Positions 10,405 through 21,185 of a stretch of 64,000 nt of DNA are shown here, piece after piece. This DNA is from Ctenosaura bakeri (Eukaryota > Chordata > Lepidosauria > Squamata > Iguanidae). Position numbers and translations under genes: made by a program. Under the pieces are notes generated by a model, which worked only from the letters and a program-made list of their open reading frames with translations, did no database searches and was not told where the DNA came from. The stretch covers positions 62,001 to 126,000 of the forward strand of contig CAOLHI010001853.1 in NCBI GenBank assembly GCA_948474755.1, given 5' to 3'. The number at the start of each line of letters is the position of its first letter. Within the stretch, counting starts at the first letter, position 1.

Positions 10405-10920
10405 CTATGAAGTCCTGTAACAACTTGGATCCAGGGTATCTGGAGGACTGTATCTTCCTATGTGAGCCTGTCTGGGCTTTAAGATCTTTGCGGGAGGTCC
10501 TTCTCTTGCTCCTACCACAGTCATATCTGCTGGGAACACAGGGGAGGGACTTCTCAGTGGCTGCTTGCAGGTTTTGGAACTCACTCCATAAAAGACTAGG
10601 ATGATTTCTTCTTAATTGTCTATGTGGCAACTAGTCAAAACTTTCTATTTTAGCAAATGCTGGGAAAGGAACAGTTTTAGAAAATGGATGCAAGGGCTTT
10701 TAATAGCATGCTTTTTAAAAAAATAAAATAAAAAAATGCCCTTTATGGCTTTGTTTTAAATGATTTCAATTCTTTGGATAGGTTAATTGCATTTCAATAA
10801 AACTTTTTCATATGTTTTTATTTCTGTTGTTATGTGCTTTTGTTTGTATTTGTTTTAATTATTTTAAACTGTTTTGAGGATATAAATGAAATCCTCGTTG
10901 CTATTGTCATTATCATCATC
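10405..10920 (+). mobile_element. LINE remnant (L2/CR1-like C-terminus and 3' end)
   Basis: The open frame at 10407-10604 reads LDPGYLEDCIFLCEPVWALR and later CRFWNSLHKRLG. These are the conserved DPGYL-x-D-R and LWNSLP-type motifs of the region after the reverse transcriptase in L2/CR1-clade LINEs. An AT-rich tail follows, ending with GAGGATATAAATGAAAT and a short (ATC)n run near 10905-10920. It is 5'-truncated. Confidence 0.75.
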
Positions 10921-10990
10921 ATTCCAGAGAACAGATAGTCTCCACCCTGCAGACCCTTGCACACTCCTTCAAATCCGTTCTGGATAGCTG

Positions 10991-11220
10991 GGGCCCTTTC
11001 AGACTGTACAATTATAACACTATGATTCCACTTGAACTGCCATGGTTGCCTCCTATGGTGGAATCCTGTTGGGGGTGTGTGTAGTTTGTTCAGAGGCAAA
11101 AATGGAGCTCTCTGTCTGAGGATTCTAAGGGCCCTTTATGCAGTCCCAGGATTCCACTGGATGGAACCATAGCAATAAGAGTGGAATCATAGTGGTATAA
11201 ATACATAGTGTGGAAAGAGG
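10991..11220. mobile_element. palindromic MITE, copy G (diverged, asymmetric core)
   Basis: Ends GGCCCTTTCAGACTGT and AGTGTGGAAAGAGG, with arms carrying TATGATTCCAC and GTGGAATCATAGTGG. The core GGAGCTCTCTGTCTGAGGAT corresponds to the D/F core. It is more diverged than the others, and the target duplication is unclear. Confidence 0.7.
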
Positions 11221-11764
11221 ATATTTTGGAGAGCAGGTAGGTTGGAATGTTGGCTGCAGATGGAAGAGAGGAAATAAACTGGCACTGTACAAGCAGAGGT
11301 ATATCTTTATAATATTGCATTCAGCCACACAAACGTATAGCGTTAATATGGGTAGATCAGGCTGGTATAGCTTTTTTTTTTCCTTAATTTAATAAACAGG
11401 CACTATGAGACAGGACAAACTTGATCATCTTCTCACACTGCTTTGAAACTATACGTCTACACTGGCTGTTTGCAATGGGGGAGACACTACCTTTACAATG
11501 CTGCCTCCCATTGTGAATATGTGGATCAAGGGATTGGGGATGATCCTATTTGTGACCAAGATGGAGGCAGAAGTTTAAGCCCCCCCCCACTATGGTCCTG
11601 ACCCAGTTTGCTTCACTATTTGTAGACAAAAATTAGCTACAAGTCACATGAAGGTATATCATTCAGGTCACATATAGTTTGCCCTTCAGATCCCCCCTCC
11701 CACTTTCATAGAGCTAGAAACTGAAACATTGGGATATAGGAAGTAACAGTGTCTTTATGGTGTG
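11221..11764. other. intergenic, no gene seen
   Basis: Nothing recognisable beyond homopolymer runs of T (11372-11381) and C (11581-11589). Confidence 0.4.
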
Positions 11765-12115
11765 TGCTAGTGTAGTGCAGAGGTTTGACTATTAGACTAG
11801 GGCCATTTCCGCACTAGACTGTTATAGTGCTATCCACTTTCAACATCCTATGGAATCCTGGGGTTTGTAGTTTCAGGAGGGGCCATGTGGAATCATAGTG
11901 CTATAACAGTCTAGTGCAGAAATGGCCTAGGAGGACACCAGGGTTCAAATCCCTGCTCAGCCATGGAAACCCACTAGATGACCTTGGGCAAGTCACACTC
12001 TCTCAGCCTGAGAAGAAGGCAATGAAAAATCTCCCTGGAATAACTCTTAGCAAGAAAACCTTAGGAGAAGATTGACATGTTGGAGTCAACCTTGAAGTCT
12101 CATGGCAAGAACAAC
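11765..12115 (+). mobile_element. tRNA-derived SINE, split by MITE copy H
   Basis: The head is TAGTGCAGAGGTTTGACTAT (A-box-like), and the B-box-like GGGTTCAAATCCC follows the MITE. The body has TGACCTTGGGCAAGTCACAC and CTCTCAGCCTGAG, resembling the CORE/MIR segment, and ends in a decayed CTTGAAGTCTCATGGC-type tail. Removing 11801-11927 plus one TAG restores an ordinary SINE head. Confidence 0.8.
11801..11927. mobile_element. palindromic MITE, copy H, inserted in a SINE
   Basis: Ends GGCCATTTCCGCACTAGACT and GTGCAGAAATGGCC. TAG flanks both sides (11798-11800, 11928-11930), a clean 3-bp target duplication inside the SINE head. Confidence 0.92.
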
Positions 12116-12184
12116 ATACTGAGTTTCGCAAGGAAACAGAGGTCATTTCTTTTACAGATGAAAACAAACATAAGGTTTCTCAAT

Positions 12185-12400
12185 GCATCAGTGTGGCATA
12201 GTTCATTAGTGTGTTTGACTGTGAATGTGGACACCCAGGTTCAAACTCAGATCTGAAGCCCCTGATTTATGCTATTTATAAGGCTGGCCTAACTTACAGG
12301 ATTGTTGTGAGGCTAAATGGGTGGGAAGAACCATACGTGCTACCTTGAGTACCTGAGAAGAAAAGCAGAATATAAATGTAATAAATAAATACAGAAATAA
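12185..12400 (+). mobile_element. SINE or LINE-tailed repeat, second type
   Basis: It carries a B-box-like CCCAGGTTCAAACTC, then ACAGGATTGTTGTGAGG, CTACCTTGAGTACCTGAGAA and the tail GAATATAAATGTAATAAATA. The order matches copies at 28712 and 51944. The 3' end resembles the L2-type LINE ending seen in many reptiles. Confidence 0.7.
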
Positions 12401-12517
12401 TTAAAAGGTACTGTGATAATGGGGCTTCCCATTATCTAGACTTAGCTAAAGGGGGATACTTCCCTCTTCAGGTAAACCAAAGGTTAATGAGGTGTTGGGA
12501 TTAGATTACATTTTAGT

Positions 12518-12561
12518 GTGGGTCAGCATCATAGGTCATGTGGGTCAGCATCATAGGTCAC
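12518..12561 (+). repeat. 22-bp tandem duplication in LTR U3
   Basis: Two units of GTGGGTCAGCATCATAGGTC plus two bases, differing only at the last base. Duplicated U3 segments are often enhancer repeats; that role is inferred here. Confidence 0.85.
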
Positions 12562-12636
12562 AGGGTGAGAACTGACCAATCAAAAGGTAAGAGCTGAGCA
12601 TCTTCAAGATGCTTCAAGATGCTTCCAAGGAGAAGT

Positions 12637-12643
12637 TATAAAA
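12637..12643 (+). promoter_or_regulatory. TATA box of the solo LTR
   Basis: TATAAAA about 340 bp upstream of the LTR polyadenylation signal. Confidence 0.5.
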
Positions 12644-13274
12644 CTTCTTGCGAGGCCATGTGGCCGAGAGGAACAAAGAGATAACAAAGGAAGAACAACA
12701 AAGGAATCTGCTGTAGAGGGGATCTGTGCCAGTTGCAGGCTTGCAGGCCTAGGCCTCGCCTCCTGGCTTCTTTCCTCTTAGAACATCTAAGCCTGAGAAC
12801 CATCTTTGAGTACTAGACTAAAGTAGTTAGCCGCGTTAGGCTTTTCTATTATTTTGGAGCTGGCTGATCTAAAGAATGTATCTATGCTTTTATATCTGTT
12901 TTTGTAACTACTTGTAACTAAGCGTGCCTGGGAGGGGGGGCTCCCATGTCTGTAATTGCCTTGTTCATTTGCATGCCTTTAATAAATACTTTCTGTAAAA
13001 AAAACCCTGTTTCTCTCCTTCCCACGCCAACGCTAGATAGAACTTCCTCATCCAGAAGGATGGGGGGAAGGGAAGATCCTTAAGATTAGGGATTGACATG
13101 TACTGGACAGCATCCCACTGTGCTGTCCAAGGGTCCAGAATTCAGTGGGTGGTGGCAGCGAAGATTAATTAACAGCTAAAATTAATAACAGGCTGGAATC
13201 TACAATCCAGTATCACAGGCACATAGGCCCTGTAGTTATAGATTAGACTTCCATACTGAGCTACTTTTTGGACT

Positions 13275-13374
13275 AAGTTACTTTTCAGACTGCAATTTCC
13301 AGCATCCTCCAGTCAGGATGGCCAGTGATCAAACTGGCTGGGCATTCTGGAAGTTATAGTCTGAGAAAGTAATT
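13275..13374. mobile_element. short hAT-like MITE
   Basis: Inverted ends AGTTACTTTTCAGACT and AGTCTGAGAAAGTAATT enclose the widespread reptile motif ATTTCCAGCATCCTCC ... GGGCATTCTGGAAGTTATAG. Related fragments occur near 47990-48040 and 55050-55110. Confidence 0.6.
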
Positions 13375-15398
13375 TATCAGTCTTTCCTTCCGTGCGTGAT
13401 CCACACTGCTTTTCCATGGTTATCAAACTATTGCTTTAGTCATATTTAGGAATGGTCTGAGAGAAAGAAAGAGATCTTGAAAAACAGAATTTCTGCCTCT
13501 TATTTCTTCTTCTTCTTTTTTCTATTGAGAAGCTCTTTTTAGAAGCATGTAACAACTTCTTGTAATGGAGTTAGCCTGGATTTACAGGACGGCTTGCTTA
13601 CAACCTAAGTTTACCTTATTGCTGAAATTGGTATGGACAGCACTGGAAGCTTTCCTTGTGTCTTTCCTTGTTCGTACTACATGGACAAGGAGGCAAATGC
13701 TTTTGCTAAAATCTAACACAAAGAGTACAACAACTGGGGAAGACAGCCCTCCCTCCAGTTAATATTAAGCTTACCCATTCCAGTTGCTAACTTGGTTTGC
13801 CCTTTTACCTTTCCTTCCCCTTTCCTTGTGCTGCCTTAGACCATTCTAAAACATGGCCTGCTACTGAGGCAATCCATTTTCTGCCTTATCTGTTGCAAGG
13901 CAGACATTGCTTATTCTTCTTTTAAGCTGGTTCACTTGTGCCATGTCCACCAGGAAGACGAAAAAGGATATAAACAATATATGAGCTCCTGTACGCCCTG
14001 TGAGAGCGACATAGGTCATATATTGGCTGGAAAGTTCTGGGAGTTGTGAGCAAAAACATTAACTTTGCTGAGCTCTGGGGAAAATGGAAGCACAAAAGGT
14101 AGCTGCTTGTGGGAAACTGTGCAAGGCACAGGGAAACCCAGTGCTGTGTAATCACACACTCTGCTTATGATCTGGATACCCTGCAAGAATGCAGGGTCTC
14201 GCAATGGGGAGGGGAAGAGAGAAGCCACAGGGCCACATGTAGCCCCAAGGCTGGTGTTTTTTTTAACCTTTGACCTCTCCTGACTGCCCAAGCAAAGTTG
14301 CAAATATTCTCTACATCATTGCACAGCAGGCATGTAAAGGAAATTGGGCATTGAAAGCTTCATAGACCAGCTGGATCAGAGCTATCCCATTTAATTACAC
14401 TAGAAAGATGAGAGGTTCTTCTTCATCTTCTATGTTCTATCTTTGAGCTTCACAGCTTCCTTGTATCCTTGGACCAACACCTCTGTGCTACAGATCAGCC
14501 CATATTAGAGGGAAATAGCACAGCACTTTAATCCTACAGCCTGTATTCTTTGCAGGTGTAATGGGTGTCTGGACCCCTAAAAGTACACCCTGGTACTCTG
14601 GCACAGTTATCCTGATGTCCATCTGTTAGAGTGGCACTATGCCCATCTAGGCATGAGGCAATCCTGCAGTTTAAATAGGGGGGTTGTTGCCAAGTATACA
14701 TAAGTTTATAAGGATAGCTTGCAAAATGCAGCATGCGTTCCAAGTAAGGTATTTTTCCCCTCTATTCCCAGATCCTCCTGAGATAAGAACAACCAAATTA
14801 AGTCTTATACAGATATATTTCATTACCAGAGATCACATCTGCTGGATACCTAGTATAAAATTTGCATGAGGGAATTCAGCTGTTATCCTTAAATCTGACA
14901 GATTTCTTGTAGGCTGCTTTTGAGGATAAGTCAGATCGTAGCTTCTCAGAAGGGATGAAAAATAATCATGTGAATACCCCTGAGTTCATTTTATTTTGAA
15001 AAAATTCTCCATTGGCACCATAAAATAGATGATAATAGCCTGGGTCTTGAGAGACATCTTGTCACTATTGCTTTGAACTAAACTAAGTCCTAACATGTAT
15101 CTTTTTAAAAGCCACATGATTGGTGCAAAAATACAATATATCATCATAATAAACAACCTTATTGGATCCCATGTGATCGTGCCATCACTGAGGGTCTAGT
15201 ATTTAGCAATGAAAGGCAGCTGAGAGAACTGAGAAAGAATGGCAGGGAAATGCTTTTGATGGAGACCTCTGCAGAGTGTTGGCTCTGGTACTGAGATGCT
15301 GGTGGAATGTACCACATACTGCAGAACTTGGCAATAGGTAAGGGCCAAAATTAAATAGGCTAAACTTCTTCGGGCCGCAGATAGGTTTTTAGCACCTC
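13375..15398. other. intergenic, no gene seen
   Basis: Open frames at 13565-13762, 13922-14303 and 14534-14869 have no recognisable domain and no neighbouring splice or promoter context. I see no repeat I can name. Confidence 0.4.
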
Positions 15399-15558
15399 AC
15401 TTTCCAAGTAAAGTTATAATAATGGTATAATAATGTTTTTTATTTGCAAAATAGTTTAATCATTAATTATACTATAATAATTATAGTACAATTAATAGTT
15501 AAACTATTTTGCAAATAAAAACATTATTATATCATTATTATAACTTTATTTGGAAAGT
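15399..15558. repeat. 160-bp AT-rich inverted repeat
   Basis: Two arms of about 80 bp, 15399-15478 and 15479-15558, are nearly perfect reverse complements with no loop. The outer words are ACTTTCCAAGTAAAGTTATA and TATAACTTTATTTGGAAAGT. A second small hairpin, ATATTATAAAAA/TTTTTATAATAT, lies at 15593-15619. It may be a palindromic MITE, but no clear target duplication was found. It abuts the 3' end of the SNX18 pseudogene. Confidence 0.85.
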
Positions 15559-15620
15559 AAATTATTTATTTATTTTGCAGATAAAATAAACCATATTATA
15601 AAAATATGTTTTTATAATAT

Positions 15621-16266
15621 GCTTCCATGCCTTCTCTTCAATGCTGGGGCAGGTGGGGAAATGCTGGAAGGCATCACACTGGGCCAACACCATATGGCTA
15701 CACATATGGTCCATCCACCAGGCCATCCCTTTATGGCGCTTTGAAATGAAGTCTTCCTCAAAGTGCCCGGTGGCCTGCTTCTCTGGCAAATGGGACACTG
15801 AAATGACAGGAAACTTTCCCACCAGGCACCCATAGAGCCAGTCAAAGTGCTTGTAGAGCCAGTGTCCCTGCTACCCAGTGTAGGCAGTGAAGTTCTTCAT
15901 GCCGTTGAATTTGGTCTGCTTGGTGGGGTCTTTGATGGAGCAGTGGAAAGGTACGGGTTCTCCTGCCACTCGAGCCCATAGGTGCCCAGCACCATGCACA
16001 GCTTGTCCCCATCCTTCCTTCATGAAACCCAACGCCTCACCCAACACAAAGGCTTCACCCAATACTAAGGCCTTGCCACCCGATTTCACGAAAGTGGCGA
16101 AGTGGTTCAAGAAGAGGCTGTGGTCACCTCGACTGTTAACATCCTCGAACCAGCCCTCCATCTCCTGGTCACTGCAGAGGCTCAGCACCTCGTGTTCCCA
16201 CAGGGAGATCTTTCTCGGCTTCTCTGACTTGAAGTCATACAGCATGCGGGCTTGCACCAGTGCCAT
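15621..16266 (-). pseudogene. SNX18: sorting nexin 18 (SNX18) pseudogene, internally deleted
   Basis: The minus-strand frame starting at 16266 ([17 protein letters not shown]) matches the N-terminal SH3 domain of SNX18, including the ALYDF-type motif and [17 protein letters not shown]. After about 45 residues it jumps from SRGDHSLF to [17 protein letters not shown], so the long acidic/proline-rich linker of SNX18 is missing. The PX-domain part follows: [45 protein letters not shown] and DEKAWK-like, then homology stops at about 15621. Disabling changes are an in-frame TAG at 15871-15873, a compensating frameshift pair near 16013 and 15948, and an 18-bp tandem duplication (VLGEAF). The BAR domain is absent. 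SNX18 acts in endocytic membrane remodelling. The parent gene has most of its coding sequence in one exon, so lack of introns does not by itself prove retroposition. Confidence 0.88.
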
Positions 16267-17280
16267 AGTCTGGCCACCACCCAGGCAGGGGACGGGGACA
16301 TGGACAGGCTGCCCTGCAGTGCCACCAACCAAAGGCAAGCTGCTCTCCTCCTCCTCTTCCACCGGATCTCCTCTTGCCCACTCTGGTGGCGCTCTCTTTA
16401 GTAGACAAATGGGCTGGTTCCCCCCTCCACACACACTTCCCCTATGGCGCCTCCTCCTTTGCTTCACACTCTCCAGCTGTTTTTATTCTTCTTGCAAGCT
16501 GTTCCATTCTCTCTCTTTCAGTGCTGGGAGAGGAATAGTGTGTGTATATATGTGTGTGTGGCATGGCTGTGGTGGTAAGAGAGCTTCCTTTCTCCCTTCA
16601 GTCCTCCTAACCCCTCAGTGACTGAAGGAGCCAGCCAAGCAAGTTTGGGTACTGCCAACCGGTAGGAGTCCCCGCTTCACCCTGGTCGGCTTCTCCTGCA
16701 TGGAGGGGACCATGTGTGTGAGTGCATTTGCGTGTGATTGCATGTGTGGAAGGGTCTGGGCCACGCCTAGGGACTGTCCCACTACATCCCCAGTTTCGCT
16801 AATCCAGAGCTGAGAGGTAGGGCCAGGGAGCCAAGTGCAGAGTGGCCGCCTCCATCGATGGGACTAGGCAGGCGAACAGGTGCAGGAGAGTTGGAGATGG
16901 AGCTGCACAAGATCCTTTGGTGGGCCACATGTAGCCCCTGGGTCATATGTTGTGCAGGCCTGCTCTAAGGGCATCCAAATGCAAGTTCTTTAGTTAAATA
17001 GTGATTGGAAGCACTATTTAAGATCACCATATAAGCCAGTTTACAGCCACCCACCGTGAAAGCAGCATTACCTGAGAACAGATTTATTCTGCCCACATTT
17101 GGCATTTGCATGATGACATTTACATGATCTCATTTCTAGATTATTGTTTCCTGGGCTACACATGGAAACAATCCAGAAACTCTATGCCTATGTACTGTGT
17201 TCTGGGCACTTCTCTTTAGATCTGGGGTGAGAAATCACAGAGTCTTCCAAATGTTGTTGACAATGCTGGTTAGGGCCCAG
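16267..17280. other. flank of the SNX18 pseudogene; no gene
   Basis: The minus-strand frame continues upstream of the SNX18 start codon to 16467 without known homology; it could be copied 5' untranslated sequence. At 16911-16971 a GGGCCACATGTAGCCCCTGG-type repeat edge occurs. The plus-strand 244-residue frame (15887-16621) is antisense to the pseudogene. Confidence 0.4.
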
Positions 17281-17397
17281 ATCCTATTGTTAGTCCCAGA
17301 TAGCATCAACACATTGAAGCAATGGTAACTTGGTGAAGTCAACACTTAAGTGAATCCCAGTGGTTTGATGGGTCTATGCTTAGTTGGAACTAACAAA
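17281..17397. mobile_element. short MITE, TIR ATCCTATTGTTAGT family
   Basis: Starts ATCCTATTGTTAGTCCCA and ends with a decayed TTGGAACTAACAA. Related copies are at 22733, 30798 and 58510. Confidence 0.5.
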
Positions 17398-20300
17398 TGA
17401 TTTCAGGCCTAGGGCTGCTAGAATTTATACTTTAACAACCCCTGGAAGACTACCTAATTCTTAGCTCTGCTTCACCCCCACCATCCCGAGGTAATACATT
17501 AATGCTAATCCATAATGTTATCCAGCCACAAGGATAGTTGGGTATGAGAAATACTCATATTTCCAAGGTTTGCTTCCCTAAAAGGCAAACATGATGAAGG
17601 TTAAAGGCTGGGCTAGAGAAGAAATTGAACACCAGCCCGCTCTCACCCAATCAGTTCCTTAATCCCCTTCCCCTTATGTCTACAATGTGATCCCCAAAAT
17701 TTCATCTTGCCTTCTCTTTAAACCAAACTCACCTGGCTGGTACTGCAGATGGCAACAGGTAACAGGGAAAGGAATACAAAGGAAGAGAAGCCCTGACTTG
17801 TTCCACCATCTGATGTACAGTGTAGCAGCACACCAAAATACAAGGCTAGTCCATGGGAGGCATATTTCTTCCAAAGTGTGCTGTAAAGTCACTGCTATCC
17901 AGCTTAAGATGCCTTTGAGGAGAAAGACCTCCCCCTTTGTTCACTTTCCTCACTGCTACTTCCTGCCACCAAATAAACGAGTTAAAAGGAAATGAGTAAC
18001 AGATTAGAGTGTCAGAGATGGGGAGGTTGGAGGGAGTTTTTTGGTCTTGTGGTTTACAACAATGTAGACCATGTCACATTTGGGCTGGATCAGAACTTAG
18101 CTAAACTGTTTCTGATCTGGAGATGAAGGATAATTTCTGAATTAATTTCTGAATTCTGGCTTATTTCTGAAAGAATTGGATAGGATTTTGGGTTTGTTTA
18201 CTGGCCACTAAATGCTGTTGAACAAATATGAGGCTTTCACAGATTCTGTTTCAGTTGTAAGTGCAGTATGCATGAAGGTATTTCATTCTTTGATTTGGCA
18301 ACACTGCTGATGGCAACAAGAAATGGGAGGAAGAAAAATCTGGATTTTCCTCCTGCCTTATGGGAACAACTCATAGCCACCATCTTCATATGTATTTTTA
18401 AAACATAGTGGTCTCTTTTTTAATTGTAGCTTTTTGTTGTGTGGGGAGGGGGGACAAAAGCTTAATTCCACTCACCATGGTCAACACGTATGGGTAGGCT
18501 AGATACTCAGATCATTTGGGTAAATTCAAATGCCTAAATAAATTTCAACTAGAGGGAATGCAAAATGTAGATTTGATCTGGTCCTATTTTTGTTTCTCTT
18601 GCAGACTTGATCTGACTAGAAATAATGCCTTGGTAGTAGCACATTTCATTACCTATCCAGGATAAAGTGCCATTCTTCATAGAGAGGCTGCCTCTCAACA
18701 GCAAAGAGAGAACCCCAAAAGTGGACCCCTATGAATGATATTGCTCCATGCAACAAGAACACCGGGTCACACGATAATGGGTGACTTGGCGGAGATCCAG
18801 AATCATGAAACTCGGCACTGAAACTCTCCTCTGCTAGTTCTGACCGTGAAGCATGGCGGAACAGAAGCGTATCAAATCAAATGGGGTGGGGGGAGGACTG
18901 GGGGATAAAAGAAAGAGGGGAGGAAAGGAAAATGGAAATTATTCTGTTTTAAAAGATGGCATTTGGTATTTTCAAAGTATTAAATTCTTTCTTTTCTTCT
19001 ATTTCCTTTCCTTGTGACAAATGAATGTAAAAATGCTCATGCCTTGTGGCCTAGAGGACAACACAGTAGGATCAATGTTCTCTTTGTACTCTATGAAGCT
19101 GGAGATTAAAGTCTCGGCTGATAAACTGAACATTCTTTAAAACTGACCAGAAGCAAACATTGTCTGTTTGCTGCTACTTTATTACAAAGATACCACTGAG
19201 AATAGTGAAGAATACTGTTTGATCTTAAACAGGTTGACCAAATCATTGCGGCAGAATGCTATGATACATGAGATGCTTTTTGCAAATTATTGTTTCTGGT
19301 TATAAACCTTTATCATAATATCTCAGAATGAATTATGTATGGATTTCATGTTTTCTCTTCTCCTATCAGCCTTGATGTTCTCATTTCAAGTTTCACCCTA
19401 GCCTCCTAATAATGCAATATTGAGGCCATTCAGACACTAATTATGCCTCTATGGCTTTCTTGAAATGACTAAATCAGCATCACTTCTATAATTATCATTA
19501 GCAACTTTGTATCAGTGGCTTGCATTACACAAAAAGCTTAGCATTAAATGAGTTATGAATATATCTGCATCAATAGCTATATGTCTACAATCTCTACCTC
19601 ATACATCACTCATACATGTATGCATTTGTGTAAGGTTGTATACATACACATACCTTGTATCTCCATACAATGCTTCTTTGCCCATGGATTAAAAAAAAAG
19701 TCTTGCATCAAGCTGCATGCTGACATATTTTTAACACAATGATTTAGTATGTAGAACAATACATCAACATACTGGATGAAGATGGAATGCAGCACATAAT
19801 ATCCTGACAAATCAGGATCAATTCTGATATTTAATGACTTTCTAATCTCTCATGTTTAAGTAGAAATCAGAAGAGAATGAATAACAAGATGGAAAAAAAG
19901 TAGCCAATGTAAGTATTTGCGTTGTTTTCCTGCTTGAATTATTAACGTTGCCAGGAGTCACTTCTCCTGGAATCAAATCAAGAAGCACAAGCAACAATGA
20001 TGCTGTGTGCGCTTCTTGATCCCCCGACTACTCTATTTCAGAATTTCAGTATTAGACTGTAGCCTAAACATATTTTACGAGATAATTTTGGAAGAAGGGT
20101 GGGAAGGGAGTAACTTCTCAATTTAGAAAACACCCATGCTAAAATATTTTACTCTTAAAGCTGTAACAGAAAATACAAGTATTTTATCAGAGTGATTATC
20201 TAAAATGGTACCTTCCAGATAATTTGGACTATGGGCAAATATTGTGGGATGTATAGCCCGGAGGACACCAATGGATCTGGTCTAAATTTTGACATTGCAC

Positions 20301-21094
20301 AGCTTTCTAACCAGGGCAAGGGATAGCTGTTTCAGTGGCAAGGATGATTTTTATTGGGATTGCAGCATGTGTCTGAATGATTGCAGCATTGTCCTTGCAC
20401 ACTGTTTTGTGATCCAAACCAATCCATGGCTGCTGGTTGAAGAACAAATTTCCAGTTTAGAATGCATTGAATGTCACACAGATTTTGGCCCTCAGGTTGT
20501 TCTACCACTGCTGGACAATAACCTCTTGTCTTTGCTGGACATTGAACTCTGGGGCTGTTCTGTTCTGTGGTGTTTCCTTCTTTCCCCAGGTTTCTTGTTA
20601 ACATTTACAGCCATCATCCCTGAATCTATATAGAATTGTCTGTTCTAACACAGTAACCTACAGCAGGATAGAATATCTTTGCTTTCGTATTTACTTATCA
20701 TACATGCTGGAGGCTACCGTTATTAGAACATCAGTTTTCAAAAGATCCAGCAACCCAATGGTAGCAGGTGAAAGAAGGACAGATAAGGGGTTTTGTGGAT
20801 GGGACTTCTTATCTTGTGGCACTCAGAAGAGTTGCTGCTCCCTGAAAAATTCCCACAGAGCTCTAGTGTACGGAAATAAAAACATAACTACAGATATATG
20901 GCAACCTTCAGTGGGTCCTACTCACCATTTAGCCTCTGAGCCAGCAAAGGACAGGAAGAGCAAAATAATGTTCTTTGCGGTAGCAGTGGCAATGAAATCA
21001 TCATGGTTATCACAATGATCATGCCGTTTACACCATTCCAGGAAGGCTCTGTGGGGCATATTATCTTTGTAAGTCAAAACCCCAAATCCACAAA
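17398..21094. other. intergenic, no gene seen
   Basis: Mostly unique. About 18580-18870 has a pyrimidine tract with TTGCAG (18587-18604) and then an unusually GC-balanced, repeat-free block; no exon could be proved. Open frames at 17680-17995, 19548-19810 and 20289-21018 have no known domain. Confidence 0.35.
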
Positions 21095-21185
21095 ATAGCA
21101 ATACCTCTTGGGGTGACAACTAAAATGCACAGAACACATTGTGAAAGCTTTCATAGCTCCACTGGATTCTTTGAAACATGCACAT
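21095..21185 (-). repeat. fragment of an old reptile interspersed repeat
   Basis: Read on the minus strand it has CAGTGGAGCTATGAAAGC, ATGTGTTCTGTGCATTTTAG and a CCCCAAGAGGTATTG end. I recognise this order from a common squamate/turtle repeat but cannot name the family with certainty. Confidence 0.4.

Larger units (their letters stand above)
12412..13217 (+). mobile_element. solo LTR (806 bp)
   Basis: It begins TGTGATAATGG and ends CCAGTATCACA, so its ends are inverted and follow the TG...CA rule. Flanks GGTAC (12407-12411) and GGCAC (13218-13222) fit a 5-bp target duplication with one change. TATAAAA lies at 12637-12643 and AATAAA at 12981-12986, the expected U3-R-U5 order on the plus strand. 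A perfect 21-of-22-bp tandem repeat at 12518-12561 lies in U3. There is no adjacent internal retroviral sequence. Confidence 0.85.

Noticed and set aside
15887..16621. 244-residue plus-strand open frame
   Set aside because: It is antisense to the SNX18 pseudogene; the recognisable domains are on the minus strand.
18852..18990. ATGGCGGAACAGAAGCG open frame as a possible exon start
   Set aside because: It runs quickly into purine-rich low complexity, and neither a convincing donor nor a known product was found.
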